DNA of 64,000 nt from Streptomyces fuscichromogenes (GTDB taxonomy: Bacteria > Actinomycetota > Actinomycetes > Streptomycetales > Streptomycetaceae): positions 243,199-307,198 of the forward strand of contig NZ_BMML01000011.1 of NCBI RefSeq assembly GCF_014645815.1. The letters run 5' to 3'. The notes under the pieces were generated by a model. That model saw only the letters and a list, made by a program, of their open reading frames with translations, was not told where the DNA came from and searched no databases. Positions 41,653 through 50,710 of the stretch are shown here, in pieces. The number at the start of each line of letters is the position of its first letter. Position 1 is the stretch's first letter. A program made the position numbers and the translations under genes.

Positions 41653-43248
41653 CTAGGCGGGGCGGTGGCCGGTGAGGTGGTTGATCCAGGCGATCATGGC
41701 GTCGGCGTCCTCGTTGACGGCATGGCCGCCGTCCCAGTAGAGGGAGGAGTTGACGTCGTCGCCGAGGTTGTCGAGTTTGGCGGCGAGGTTGAGGACGATG
41801 TTGTGCGAGGTGTTGGTGTCGAGGGCGCCGGTGCGCAGCCACCAGTGCCTGGAGCGGCCGGGGTTGCGCTGCCCGATGAAGTGCATCGGGTTCATGAGCC
41901 TGATCTTCTCGGGCAGGTCGGCGTCGAGTTGAGCCGTGTCGTCGCCGGTGGCGGTGCGCAGGCTGTAGAGCGTGAAGTGGCGGGCGTTGGTGGTCGCGTC
42001 GCCGAACTCCTGGTTCTCGAAGGCACTCACGTCGAGGGCGTCGAAGGAGGGGGCGTTCTTGGACCGGTGGCCGATGTGGGAGAGGAAACCGTCCCAGGTG
42101 AAGGTGGCCTTGCCGCCCGACCAGGTGATGAAGGGGTTGGCGGTGAGGTATGTCGTGCGGTCGGCGTCGGAGAGGGCGGTGAGGTACGCGGTCGCCGAGG
42201 GCTGGAGGTAGGCCTTGACCATGTAGTCGGCGTAGTTGTCGGCGGTGAGGGTGCCGAAGCCCTTGACGCCCCGCAGGTGCAGGGAGCGGAGATAGCCGGT
42301 GTAGGCGTCCTTCAGCTGGGTGGAGTAGGGCTCGGCGGCCGTGGCGCCGCTGGCCAGGGGGAGGGTGCCGAACATCCACTCGTAGGCCATGTCGGCGTGG
42401 TCGAGGTCGGTGATGGGCGAGTACGCCGTCGTGGCGAAGACGGCGTCGCTCTCGTCGGCCGCGCCGATCTCCTTGAGGTAGGAGTGGTACAGCGGGCTGT
42501 CGCCGGAGGCGCCGAGCAGCGAGGAGAGCGCGGCACCGGCGCTGCCGCCGCCGGAGACGATCCAGTCGGTGTTGCCGGGGATGCGGTGCTTGTTGTGGCG
42601 CAGGTAGCGCACGGCGGCCTTGAGGTCGACTATGCAGGCCGGGGCTTTGCCGTAGTAGGTGCCGTCGGCGGCCACGTTGTCCCGTCCGCGCACGCCGGGC
42701 TCCACCACGACCCAGCCGTTCGCCAGCGCGTACAGGGCGTTGTTCTGGCGTGCGGTGGCGCCTTCCCCCGCACCGTTGCCGCCGCCCGCGCCACCACCGG
42801 CACCGCCGCCCGGGCCACCGATGATCGGGCCGGTGTAGCCGACGCCGGTCGCGGCGTTGGTGCTGGAGGAGGAGTACCCGCCCATGATGTTGGCCAGCAT
42901 GATCGGTGCGTGGGAGACGTCGACCGCCGTGCCGTCGATCTCGACGGGGACGCTCAGGTTCAGGCTCTGGTAGGCCGCGTCGACCGGCTTCGCCACGTAG
43001 GTGACGGCCTTGTAGAAGTGGTACGTCACCGAGTGGTCGCCGCTGCCGGTGGTGATGGTGGTCGTCAGGACCGTGTAGTCGTCCTTGTCGAACACCAGCG
43101 ACACCGCGTCTCCCGAGCTGGACGTCTTGGCCTTGGCCGTGGTGCTGCCGGCCGATGGGGCGGCGTTCGCCGGAGCGGCCGAGAGGGCGGTGACGGCGGG
43201 GACTGCCGCTGCCGCGGCGAGCCCGGATATGACAGTCCTGCGCTTCAT
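41653..43248 (-). CDS. Secreted subtype-B-tannase-like esterase
   Basis: A 531-residue exported hydrolase. The N-terminus MKRRTVISGLAAAAAVPAVT is a twin-arginine-type signal, with cleavage likely after APANA. The fold and order of motifs resemble subtype B tannases, which cleave gallate esters: the Gly-rich loop after GPIIGG, ADGTYYGKAPACIVDLKAA, the nucleophile in VSGGGSAGAALSSLLGASG (S236; most tannases have GTSAGG) and the final GGHAVNEDADAM with H509. Longer frames to 43347 precede the signal peptide and are rejected. A palindrome about 120 nt upstream is a likely operator. Confidence 0.75.
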   Translation of the reverse strand: MKRRTVISGLAAAAAVPAVTALSAAPANAAPSAGSTTAKAKTSSSGDAVSLVFDKDDYTVLTTTITTGSGDHSVTYHFYKAVTYVAKPVDAAYQSLNLSVPVEIDGTAVDVSHAPIMLANIMGGYSSSSTNAATGVGYTGPIIGGPGGGAGGGAGGGNGAGEGATARQNNALYALANGWVVVEPGVRGRDNVAADGTYYGKAPACIVDLKAAVRYLRHNKHRIPGNTDWIVSGGGSAGAALSSLLGASGDSPLYHSYLKEIGAADESDAVFATTAYSPITDLDHADMAYEWMFGTLPLASGATAAEPYSTQLKDAYTGYLRSLHLRGVKGFGTLTADNYADYMVKAYLQPSATAYLTALSDADRTTYLTANPFITWSGGKATFTWDGFLSHIGHRSKNAPSFDALDVSAFENQEFGDATTNARHFTLYSLRTATGDDTAQLDADLPEKIRLMNPMHFIGQRNPGRSRHWWLRTGALDTNTSHNIVLNLAAKLDNLGDDVNSSLYWDGGHAVNEDADAMIAWINHLTGHRPA

Positions 43249-43369
43249 GGTCAGGAAGGCCCTTCTCGGTCGGCGGCGCCCCACGGTGCTACGGGCCTGC
43301 TCGGCGCGGCCGACCGCTGCTTGAGTGCGGGTGGGTGACTGCGACACTCACGCTAAATTTTTGTCGGCA

Positions 43370-43385
43370 ATATTGTCAACAATAT
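43370..43385. promoter_or_regulatory. Palindromic operator upstream of the tannase-like gene
   Basis: ATATTGTCAACAATAT has perfect 7-bp arms around CA and contains TTGTCAACAA, a GntR-type core. It lies about 120 nt upstream of the start in a 340-base region with no gene. Confidence 0.55.
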
Positions 43386-43590
43386 GAGCCGAGTTCTTGA
43401 CCAGTTCACAGCTTCGTGGCTGTTGGGCCGCTTGTCGCTAGCAATAGCCCACGTGGCGGCAAAATTCCAACACCCCTGCACAATCGGCGGAATTGTCCCT
43501 CGGCGTGACCGCGGATCCCTTTCCAGACCGTATTCCGCGGCACCGACTGGTCACTGATGGCCGCCGCATGCGCAGAGGTGATGGCCGGTT

Positions 43591-44640
43591 TCAGCGGACG
43601 AAGGACTGCCGTATCTCCTTCTTCAGGCGCTTCAGGCTGGCCTGCTCCGCGGCGGAGTTCGCGGCATTCGTGTCGGATGGATCCTCGCCCAGGCGCATGA
43701 AGGCGTGGTCCGCGCCGGTGTAGACGACGGGGTCGTAGTACTTCTCGGCGGCCGACATCGCCTCGGTGGTGGCCGGGAGGCTGGCCATCACGCGGGTGTC
43801 GGCCTCGCCGTAGAACCCGTGGACCGAAACTGCGATCTTGTCGACGGGATAGTCGGTGAGTCCCTCGGTGCGGTGGCAGCCTTGGGTCACGGCGGGCGGC
43901 CCGACGTCGTAGAACACGAACACCGAGTCGACCGACTTCGTGCCCGTCGCGGCGTACCGGAACGCCGCCCCGCCGCCCCAGGAGAGTCCGACGATGTCGG
44001 CCTGACCGGTGGAACGCGACAGGTGCTTGGCGTAGTTCACCCAGGCGCCGATGCGGGCGCTGACCTCCTCGTCGGGGACGGCCGTGACCAGGTCGGAGGT
44101 GCCGCCGCCGGTGCCGGTGAGGGTGCGCGAGTCACCGCCGCCGTCGGGTCCGAGACCCGAGATCATGTCGGGCGTGACGGCGATGTAGCCCATCGCCGCG
44201 ACCACGTCGGCGGTGTTGCGCGTGGAGTCGGTGAGCCCGAACACCTCGTGCAGCACGAGGACCACGGGCGCCTTCTTCCTGCCCGCGGGGTAGTCGACCC
44301 ACGCTCTCATCGTCTGCCCGTGGAAGCGCAGGCTCACCCAGCGGGACGCACGCGGTGACGCCGTCAGTTTCGCGGTGGCGAAGGACTGTGACGCCTGCTG
44401 GGAGGTCCAGCCGGCGGTCGGCGTGGCGGACTGGGTGCCGGTGACGGACGGGCAGGACGTGCTGGAATCCGCAGTGGTGCCCGAGGCCGGTTCGGCCGCC
44501 GTGGCCGCGAAGCTCCGCTCGCCCGCCACGGCGGTCCCGCCCGCGAGCAGGGTGGCCGACAGCAGCAGCGTCGCCGACAGACCGGCGAGCGGCCCGCGCC
44601 CGAGGCGCCGCCGTCTCGTGCTCGATCCGGAATCGGTCAT
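43591..44640 (-). CDS. Exported dienelactone-hydrolase-family protein with a Ser nucleophile
   Basis: A 349-residue alpha/beta hydrolase. Residues ~13-40 form a signal peptide (LAGLSATLLLSATLLAGGTA) after RRRR, and a Ser/Thr-rich linker follows. The DLH signature HEVFGLTDSTRNTADVVAAM (residues 131-150) is clear. The nucleophile motif is GLSWGG with S220, where classical dienelactone hydrolases have Cys (GYCLGG); the His is in GADHAF near the C-terminus. It probably cleaves an ester or lactone outside the cell. ATG at 44640 follows AGGTGA. It follows a lactonase remnant by 10 nt. Confidence 0.8.
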   Translation of the reverse strand: MTDSGSSTRRRRLGRGPLAGLSATLLLSATLLAGGTAVAGERSFAATAAEPASGTTADSSTSCPSVTGTQSATPTAGWTSQQASQSFATAKLTASPRASRWVSLRFHGQTMRAWVDYPAGRKKAPVVLVLHEVFGLTDSTRNTADVVAAMGYIAVTPDMISGLGPDGGGDSRTLTGTGGGTSDLVTAVPDEEVSARIGAWVNYAKHLSRSTGQADIVGLSWGGGAAFRYAATGTKSVDSVFVFYDVGPPAVTQGCHRTEGLTDYPVDKIAVSVHGFYGEADTRVMASLPATTEAMSAAEKYYDPVVYTGADHAFMRLGEDPSDTNAANSAAEQASLKRLKKEIRQSFVR

Positions 44641-44650
44641 GGTGATCACC

Positions 44651-45076
44651 TAGCCCTGGTAGAAGGTAGACGGGGCCGAGCCGAAGGAACTCCGCAGGTC
44701 GACCTCGGTCAGTTCCCCGGCCGAGGGATCGGCCCGGTGGGTGAAGACACGTTCGCCACCGCCCATGCGAAAGGGGCCGACGCCGTGGTCCGCCGGGTCC
44801 GTGCAGTGGAAGAGCCGCTTCTTCTCGTCGAGGTGAACCCGCAGTCGAACTCGTCACTGATCGCCTTACCGGCGTGATTTTCCAGGTCCGCTGGTCGAAG
44901 CCGTGCAGCCACAGCCCGCTCTCAGCGCCCGTCTCGGACCAGCCGCCGACGTAGAGGTACATGGCGCCGCGGCCCGTGGCCGCGGTTCCCTGACGGCTCA
45001 TGGCCGAGGCTGCCCCCGCGGCCCCGGTCCCCATTCCTTTTATGAACGTGCGGTGCTGCGGATCTAACGGAACCAT
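44651..45076 (-). pseudogene. Truncated lactonase (6-phosphogluconolactonase-like beta-propeller) remnant
   Basis: The first and last parts of a seven-bladed lactonase-family protein are joined. The N-terminus has HRTFIKGMGTG and MYLYVGGWSETGAESGLWLH. After a frame change near 44840 a C-terminal part reads HCTDPADHGVGPFRMG and TEVDLRSSFGSAPSTFYQG before a TAG. Most blades are deleted. The ribosome site and ATG (45076) remain intact, so a short junk peptide may still be made ahead of the DLH-like gene. Confidence 0.6.
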
Positions 45077-45180
45077 GTGGCGTTCCTTCCTCTCAGCAGT
45101 CCCGTATGGCATGACGGTTGCGTGCCGGGGCGCACCGCGCGGTGACGGTCGGAGACGTGCCGTCGGGCGGCGCCGCAGAC

Positions 45181-46659
45181 TCATCCGGCGTTGATGACAA
45201 CGCACTTCACCTGGGTCCAGTCCTCCAGGTAGTCGGTGCCCATGGAGCGGCCGAAGCCGCTGTGCTTGTAGCCGCCGAAGGGGGCGCCGATGGCTCCACC
45301 GGGTCCGCCGTCACCGAGGGTGTTGACGGCGATCTGGCCGGCCTGGACGCGGCGGGCGAGGCGTACGGCGCGGCCGATGTCCTGGGTCCAGACAGCGGCG
45401 GTGAGGCCGTAGCGGGTGCCGTTGGCGATGGCGACGGCCTCCTCCTCGTCCTCGTAGGTGAGGACGGAGAGGACGGGGCCGAAGATCTCCTCCTGGGCGA
45501 TGCGCATCTCGGGCCGTACCTGGTCGAAGAGGGTCGGTTCGACGAAGTAGCCGTTCTCGTACGGCTCTCCGGCGAGCTTTCCGCCGCCGACGACGACTTC
45601 GGCGCCCTCTTCGCGGCCGATGGCGAGGTAGTCCAGTACCCGCTTCTCCTGGCGGGCGTTGATGAGCGGGCCCATGTCGACGGGCTGGTCCCACAGGCCG
45701 ACGCGTACGGTGCGGAAGGCGTCCGTGACCTCGGTGACGAGCTGGTCGTGGAGGGAGGGGTGGACCAGGACGCGGGAGCCGGCGGCGCAGACCTGGCCGC
45801 TGTTCATGACGATGCTGCGGACGATGGCGGGGACGGCTTTGGTCAGGTCGGCGTCGGGCAGCACGATCTGCGGGGACTTGCCGCCCAGTTCGAGTTGGAG
45901 GGGGATGAGGTTGCGGGCGCAGGCTTCCATGACGGCGGTGCCAGTGGCGGGGGAGCCGGTGAAGCTCATCTTGCGGATGCCGGGGTGGGCGGGGAGGGCG
46001 GCCCCCGCCTCGTTGCCGTATCCGGTGACGACGTTGAGGACGCCGGGCGGGATGCCCGCCTCCTGGGCGAGGCGGGCGAGGTAGAGGGCGGTGAGGGGGG
46101 CGTCCTCGGCGGGCTTGAGGACGACGGTGTTGCCGGCGGCGATGGGGGCGGCCGTGTTGAAGACGGTCATGGGGCCGGGCGCGTTCCAGGGGATGATCGC
46201 GCCGACGACGCCGTACGGCTCGCGAAGGGTCAGGCCCAGCATGTCCGGGGAGCGGGTCGGGAGGGTGTTGCCGAGGACTTTGTCGGCCTTGCCGGCGAGG
46301 TAGGTGAGGCGGGCGGCGATGGGGGAGGGGCCGACGGGGTGGCCGACCTCCATGGCCTCCAGGCGGTTGATGTCGTCGTCGTGTTCGCGTACCAGCTCGG
46401 CCCAGCGGTACAGCAGTTCGCCGCGCACCGCGGGGCTGGTGTCGCGCCAGGCGGAAAGAGCCTGCTCGGCGGCGCGTACGGCGTCGTCGATGTCCTCGGC
46501 GGTGCCGCGCGGGACGCGGGCGAGGAGGGCGCCGGTGGCCGGGTTGATGACTTCCAGTACGGCTTTCGAGCGGGCGGGGACCCATTCGCCGGCGATGAGG
46601 TGCGTGCCGTCGGGCAGGAGCGCGGCGATGTCGAACGAGACAGGGGCGGTGGTGGTCAT
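45181..46659 (-). CDS. Aldehyde dehydrogenase family protein
   Basis: A 492-residue NAD(P)-dependent aldehyde dehydrogenase. Catalytic residues are N159 (PWNAPGP), E257 (LELGGKSPQ) and the nucleophile C291 (NSGQVCAAGSR), with the EEIFGPVLSV strand near the C-terminus. It turns an aldehyde into the acid; the substrate is not predictable. ATG at 46659 is 51 nt after the ABC ATPase stop on the same strand, so it is probably the last gene of the transporter operon and may process the imported compound. Confidence 0.9.
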   Translation of the reverse strand: MTTTAPVSFDIAALLPDGTHLIAGEWVPARSKAVLEVINPATGALLARVPRGTAEDIDDAVRAAEQALSAWRDTSPAVRGELLYRWAELVREHDDDINRLEAMEVGHPVGPSPIAARLTYLAGKADKVLGNTLPTRSPDMLGLTLREPYGVVGAIIPWNAPGPMTVFNTAAPIAAGNTVVLKPAEDAPLTALYLARLAQEAGIPPGVLNVVTGYGNEAGAALPAHPGIRKMSFTGSPATGTAVMEACARNLIPLQLELGGKSPQIVLPDADLTKAVPAIVRSIVMNSGQVCAAGSRVLVHPSLHDQLVTEVTDAFRTVRVGLWDQPVDMGPLINARQEKRVLDYLAIGREEGAEVVVGGGKLAGEPYENGYFVEPTLFDQVRPEMRIAQEEIFGPVLSVLTYEDEEEAVAIANGTRYGLTAAVWTQDIGRAVRLARRVQAGQIAVNTLGDGGPGGAIGAPFGGYKHSGFGRSMGTDYLEDWTQVKCVVINAG

Positions 46660-46710
46660 CGAGTTCCTTGTGAAGTGGGGACGGCGGAGGAGCCGAGGCC
46701 GGCGAGGCGG

Positions 46711-47730
46711 TCAGGCGGCTCCGGCCGATGTCTGGAGGGGCACCGCGGTGCCGGCGGCGATCTCGTCGCGGCGGTGGCAGGCGACGGAGACCCCGTCGTG
46801 CTCCACGAGTTCGGGCTGGTCGGACCAGCAGGTTTCCTGCGCGAACGGGCAGCGGGGCGCGAAGGCGCAGCCCGCACTCACACGTCCGGAGGTCGTGCCG
46901 GCCGTGCTTGTGAGGCGCCGCTCGGCCTGGCGGCGGCGCTGGGCGATCGGGTCGGGGACCGGTGCGGCGGCCAGCAGGGCGCGGGTGTAGGGGTGGGAGG
47001 GGTGGTCGGCGACCAGGGCCGCTGGGCCGCGCTCGACGACCCGGCCGGCGTACAGGACGACGATGGTGTCGCTGAGGTAGCGCACCACGGCCAGGTCGTG
47101 GGAGATGAAGAGGTAGCTCAGGCCCCGGTCGCGCTTGAGGCGGGCGAGCAGGTTGAGGACCTGCGCCTGCACGGACAGGTCGAGGGCGCTGACCGCCTCG
47201 TCGCACACGATGAAGTCGGGCTCCATGACCAGTGCCCGGGCGATGGCGATGCGTTGGCGCTGTCCGCCGGAGAAGGCGGCGGGGTAGCGGTGGGCGGCGC
47301 CGGGCGGTAGGCCGACGTCGTCGAGGGCGCGCAGGACGCGCTCGTGGATCTCGTCGGCGGGCAGGCCCAGGTTGTGGCGAAGGGCTTCGGCGAGGGTGTC
47401 GCCGACCGTGTGCGCCGGGTTCATGGAGCCGTACGGGTCCTGGAAGACCACCTGCATCCGGCGGGCCAGCAGCCGGCGGTCCGTACGCGTGGCGTGCGTG
47501 ATGTCGGCGCCGTCGAACTCGATGCCGCCCCCGGTCGCCGGGACCAGTCCCAGTACCGCGGAGCCGATGGTCGACTTGCCGGAGCCGGACTCGCCGACCA
47601 GACCGACGGTCTCGCCGCGGCCCACGGTCAGGTCCACGCCGCGTACGGCGTGCACGTCGCCGCCGCGCAGCCGGGCGCGGCGATAGGTGACGTCCAGCCC
47701 GCGCACTCGGAGCAGAGCTGCTTCAGTCAT
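46711..47730 (-). CDS. Dipeptide/oligopeptide ABC transporter ATP-binding protein (DppF-like)
   Basis: A 339-residue ABC ATPase. Walker A GESGSGKST, signature FSGGQRQRIAIARALV, Walker B FIVCDEAVSALD, and the C-terminal oligopeptide-transporter Cys motif CAFAPRCPFAQETC. It overlaps the upstream permease/ATPase fusion gene by 8 bp. It is the second ATPase of a peptide- or nickel-type importer. Confidence 0.92.
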   Translation of the reverse strand: MTEAALLRVRGLDVTYRRARLRGGDVHAVRGVDLTVGRGETVGLVGESGSGKSTIGSAVLGLVPATGGGIEFDGADITHATRTDRRLLARRMQVVFQDPYGSMNPAHTVGDTLAEALRHNLGLPADEIHERVLRALDDVGLPPGAAHRYPAAFSGGQRQRIAIARALVMEPDFIVCDEAVSALDLSVQAQVLNLLARLKRDRGLSYLFISHDLAVVRYLSDTIVVLYAGRVVERGPAALVADHPSHPYTRALLAAAPVPDPIAQRRRQAERRLTSTAGTTSGRVSAGCAFAPRCPFAQETCWSDQPELVEHDGVSVACHRRDEIAAGTAVPLQTSAGAA

Positions 47731-49711
47731 GGGCGGGTCCTCCGATCAGTTCGAGCGGGCGGATGCACCGCGTCGACCGTTCCAGCTCGACCAGACGGGA
47801 GATCACCACGGGCTTCTCCTTGCAGGCGTCGGTCACCCGCGGGCAGCGGTTCTGGAAGTGGCAGCCGACCGGCCACTGGGTCGGGGGCGGCACCGCGCCC
47901 TCGACGGCGGGCAACGGCTGCCCCGGCAGGGCGTGGTGGGGGTCGGACCCCAGCAGGCCGGCCGTGTACGGATGGGTAGGCGTGGTGACGAGGTCGGTGA
48001 CCTCGGCCTCCTCGACGACCTCGCCGGCGTACATCACCACGGCCCGGTCGCACAGGTCCGCCAGTACGCCCCAGTCGTGGGTGATGAGGACGACGGCGGT
48101 GCCGGCGGCCTGGAGTTCGCGCAGCAGATCGAGGATCTCGGCCTGCACGGTCACGTCGAGGGCGGTGGTCGGCTCGTCGGCGATCACCAGGGCCGGGTCG
48201 CCGGCCAGTGCGGCAGCGATGCCGACGCGCTGGGCCATACCGCCGGAGAGCTGGTGCGGGTAGCTGCCGGCCACGCGGCCCGGGTCGGGCAGCCGTACCT
48301 TCGCGAAGAGCTCCAGGGTGCGCTCCCGGGCCTGCTTGCGGGAGCAGCCGGTGTGCAGGCGCACCACTTCCGCGACCTGGGCTCCTGCGGTGAAGGACGG
48401 GTCGAGGCTGGAGATGGGGTCCTGGGAGATCCATCCGATACGACGGCCGCGTATCCGGCGCATCGTGGCGGCGTCGGCGCGTGCGAGGTCGGTGCCCTCG
48501 AAGAGGATGGTGCCGGAGGCGATCCGGCCGCCCGCGGGAAGCATGCCGAGGAGGGAGGTGGCGGTGATCGTCTTGCCGCAGCCGGTCTCGCCCACGATCC
48601 CGAGCACCTCGCCGGACCGCAGGTCGAACGACACGTCCCGGATGACCGCGGTGGGCGTGCCCTCGATGGTCAGGGACACCGTCAGACCGCGCACCGACAG
48701 CAGCGCGTCGGGGTCGGGATCCTCGATCACCCGCGCGGTGTCCGGGACCTCGGTCCGCAGCGGCTCGGGCGCGGCTCCCCGGGGGCGTCCCATGCGGCGG
48801 GACGGCGGCTTGTCGGCGGGGGGTGCGTAGCGTTCGGCGAGCGTGTCGCGCAGGCCGTCGCTGAGCAGGCCGAGCGCCAGGATGAAGCTGATGATCATGA
48901 AGCCGGAGGGGACGAGCAGCCAGGGGTCGGTGCCGATGTTCTTGGACGCTTCGGCGATCATGCTGCCCCAGCTGGCCTTGGTGGTGCCGAGGCCGAGGAA
49001 GCCGAGCCCGGTCTCCAGGAGCACGGCGTAGGCGCCGAACACGGATGCCTGGACGAGGACCACTCCGGTGACCCGCGGCAGGACGTGGCGCCGGATGATG
49101 ACGCGGTCGCGGATGCCGCCCGCCACCGCCGCCCGGACGTACAGCTCCTCCTTCACCCCGAGCGTCGCCGAACGCACGACCCTGGCCAGCAGGGGAGCGC
49201 CGAGCAGGCCGTTGGCGGCCATGGCCGCGCTCTCGTTGTTCGTGAAGACCGACAGGACCACCAGCAGGACGATGATCACCGGGACGGCGGAGATCAGGTC
49301 GGCGCTCTTGAGGACGAGCCGGTCGAACCAGCCGCCCTTGTAGCCCGCGATCATCCCGGCCGGGACCCCGAGGGGCAGATAGACGGCCAGGGTGATCAGC
49401 ACGCCGAGCAGGGTGATCTGCCCGCCGTGCATCAGCCGGCTGAGCACGTCCCGCCCGAGTTCGCCGGTACCCAGCCAGTGCGCGCCGCTGGGGCCTTGCA
49501 GCGCCGCGGTCAGGTCCTGCTCGTCGGGGTCGTACGGGGCGAGCGGGCTGGCCAGCAGGGTCACCAGGACGACGAGGAGGAGGTAGCCGGCAGAGGCGGC
49601 CGCGGCCTTCTTGCGTAGGAGCCTGGCGGTGAAGCCGTGCGGTGCGGTGCTCCGTCGCGGGCCTTTGCGTCCGCCGGCCGGCGCCGTGTGCTGTGCGGTG
49701 GGTGTGTTCAT
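47723..49711 (-). CDS. Fused ABC permease (DppC-like) and ATP-binding protein (DppD-like)
   Basis: A 662-residue natural fusion. Residues ~1-300 are the second permease, with an N-terminal membrane helix, LGTGELGRDVLSRLMHGG and the ATPase-coupling loop; residues ~335-655 are an ABC ATPase (Walker A GETGCGKT, signature LSGGMAQRVGIAAALA, Walker B VIADEPTTALD) with the Cys motif CHFQNRCPRVTDAC. ATG at 49711 overlaps the DppB stop by 4 bp. The linker has no stop or shift, so this is a real fusion, which is known in actinomycetes. Confidence 0.9.
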   Translation of the reverse strand: MNTPTAQHTAPAGGRKGPRRSTAPHGFTARLLRKKAAAASAGYLLLVVLVTLLASPLAPYDPDEQDLTAALQGPSGAHWLGTGELGRDVLSRLMHGGQITLLGVLITLAVYLPLGVPAGMIAGYKGGWFDRLVLKSADLISAVPVIIVLLVVLSVFTNNESAAMAANGLLGAPLLARVVRSATLGVKEELYVRAAVAGGIRDRVIIRRHVLPRVTGVVLVQASVFGAYAVLLETGLGFLGLGTTKASWGSMIAEASKNIGTDPWLLVPSGFMIISFILALGLLSDGLRDTLAERYAPPADKPPSRRMGRPRGAAPEPLRTEVPDTARVIEDPDPDALLSVRGLTVSLTIEGTPTAVIRDVSFDLRSGEVLGIVGETGCGKTITATSLLGMLPAGGRIASGTILFEGTDLARADAATMRRIRGRRIGWISQDPISSLDPSFTAGAQVAEVVRLHTGCSRKQARERTLELFAKVRLPDPGRVAGSYPHQLSGGMAQRVGIAAALAGDPALVIADEPTTALDVTVQAEILDLLRELQAAGTAVVLITHDWGVLADLCDRAVVMYAGEVVEEAEVTDLVTTPTHPYTAGLLGSDPHHALPGQPLPAVEGAVPPPTQWPVGCHFQNRCPRVTDACKEKPVVISRLVELERSTRCIRPLELIGGPAHD

Positions 49712-50646
49712 GTCCGCACCTTCGGGTTGAGCATCGCGTACACCACTTCGATCAGGAGGTTGATCAGCATCACGGTGACCGTGAAGACGAGCGCGACACC
49801 CTGGACCGTCGGGATGTCCTGCGTCTGCGCGGCGGTCACGGCCAGGCCGCCGAGGCCCGGCATGACGAACAGGGTCTCGGCGAGCACGGTGCCGCCGAAC
49901 AGGGTCACCACCACCACGCCCAGCACGGTGACGATCGGCGCCGCGGCGTTGCGCAGCACGTGCCGGAAGATCACCGAGCGTTCGGGGACGCCCCGGGCGC
50001 GCAGCACCCGGACGTACTCCCGGTCGAGTTGGGTGAGTACGCCGTCGCGGGTCTGTTTGGCGACCGGCGCGGTGGCCGGCACTCCCAGGGTGAGCACCGG
50101 CAGGACGAGGGACTCGAACCACTGCACCGGCGAGTCGGTGAACGGCACGTACCCCGAGACGGGGAAGAGCGGCAGCCGCACGGCGAACGCGGTCATCAGC
50201 ACCAGCCCGAACCAGAAGTTCGGCACCGCGAGGCCGACCAGTGCGATGCCGTCCACGGCCCGCCCCAGCCAGCCGCCCTTGAGCGCGCTGAGGACACCGA
50301 GGGCGACGCCGGCGACGGCCGCGACCAGGATCGCGCCGCCGATCAGGGACAGGGTGGTGCCCAGGCGGGAGGTGAGCTGGTCGCTCACCGGGACTCCGGA
50401 GGTGATCGAGTCGCCCAGGTTGCCGTGCAGGGCGGCGGTGAGCCAGTCCCAGTAGCGCACCGGCAGCGGATGGTCGAGGCCGAGCTGGGCGTCGAGCACC
50501 TTGACCTGGGCGGGGCTCGCGTTCGCACCGAGGATGGTGCGGCCGGGGTCGCCGGGGACCAGGCTGGTCAGGACGAACGTCAGTACGGTCACGCCGAACA
50601 CCACGGGAACCGCGCCGACGAGCCAGCGGAAGAGGATCCTGTGCAT
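49708..50646 (-). CDS. ABC transporter permease (DppB-like)
   Basis: A 312-residue inner-membrane permease with six segments, the N-terminal FRWLVGAVPVVFGVTVLTFV helix, DHPLPVRYWDWL and the EAA-type cytoplasmic loop (EYVRVLRARGVPERSVIFRH). First permease of the importer; a 13-bp hairpin lies between it and the upstream binding-protein gene. Confidence 0.92.
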   Translation of the reverse strand: MHRILFRWLVGAVPVVFGVTVLTFVLTSLVPGDPGRTILGANASPAQVKVLDAQLGLDHPLPVRYWDWLTAALHGNLGDSITSGVPVSDQLTSRLGTTLSLIGGAILVAAVAGVALGVLSALKGGWLGRAVDGIALVGLAVPNFWFGLVLMTAFAVRLPLFPVSGYVPFTDSPVQWFESLVLPVLTLGVPATAPVAKQTRDGVLTQLDREYVRVLRARGVPERSVIFRHVLRNAAAPIVTVLGVVVVTLFGGTVLAETLFVMPGLGGLAVTAAQTQDIPTVQGVALVFTVTVMLINLLIEVVYAMLNPKVRT

Positions 50647-50668
50647 CTCACCTCGCTCCTTTCTCGGG

Positions 50669-50705
50669 CCGGGCGGCCCCCGTGGTCAGGTCGGGGGCCG
50701 CCCGG
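50669..50705 (-). terminator. Intercistronic hairpin between the binding protein and DppB genes
   Basis: Perfect 13-bp stem CCGGGCGGCCCCC/GGGGGCCGCCCGG with an 11-nt loop. It begins 6 nt after the binding-protein stop. It probably acts as a partial terminator and mRNA stabiliser, giving more binding protein than membrane components. Confidence 0.75.
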
Positions 50706-50710
50706 AGTTC

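Noticed and set aside
45118..47310. 730-codon open frame on the plus strand
   Set aside because: Antisense to the aldehyde dehydrogenase and ABC ATPase genes; Gly/Val/Asp-rich with no family motif.
47687..49618. 643-codon open frame on the plus strand
   Set aside because: Antisense to the permease/ATPase fusion gene.
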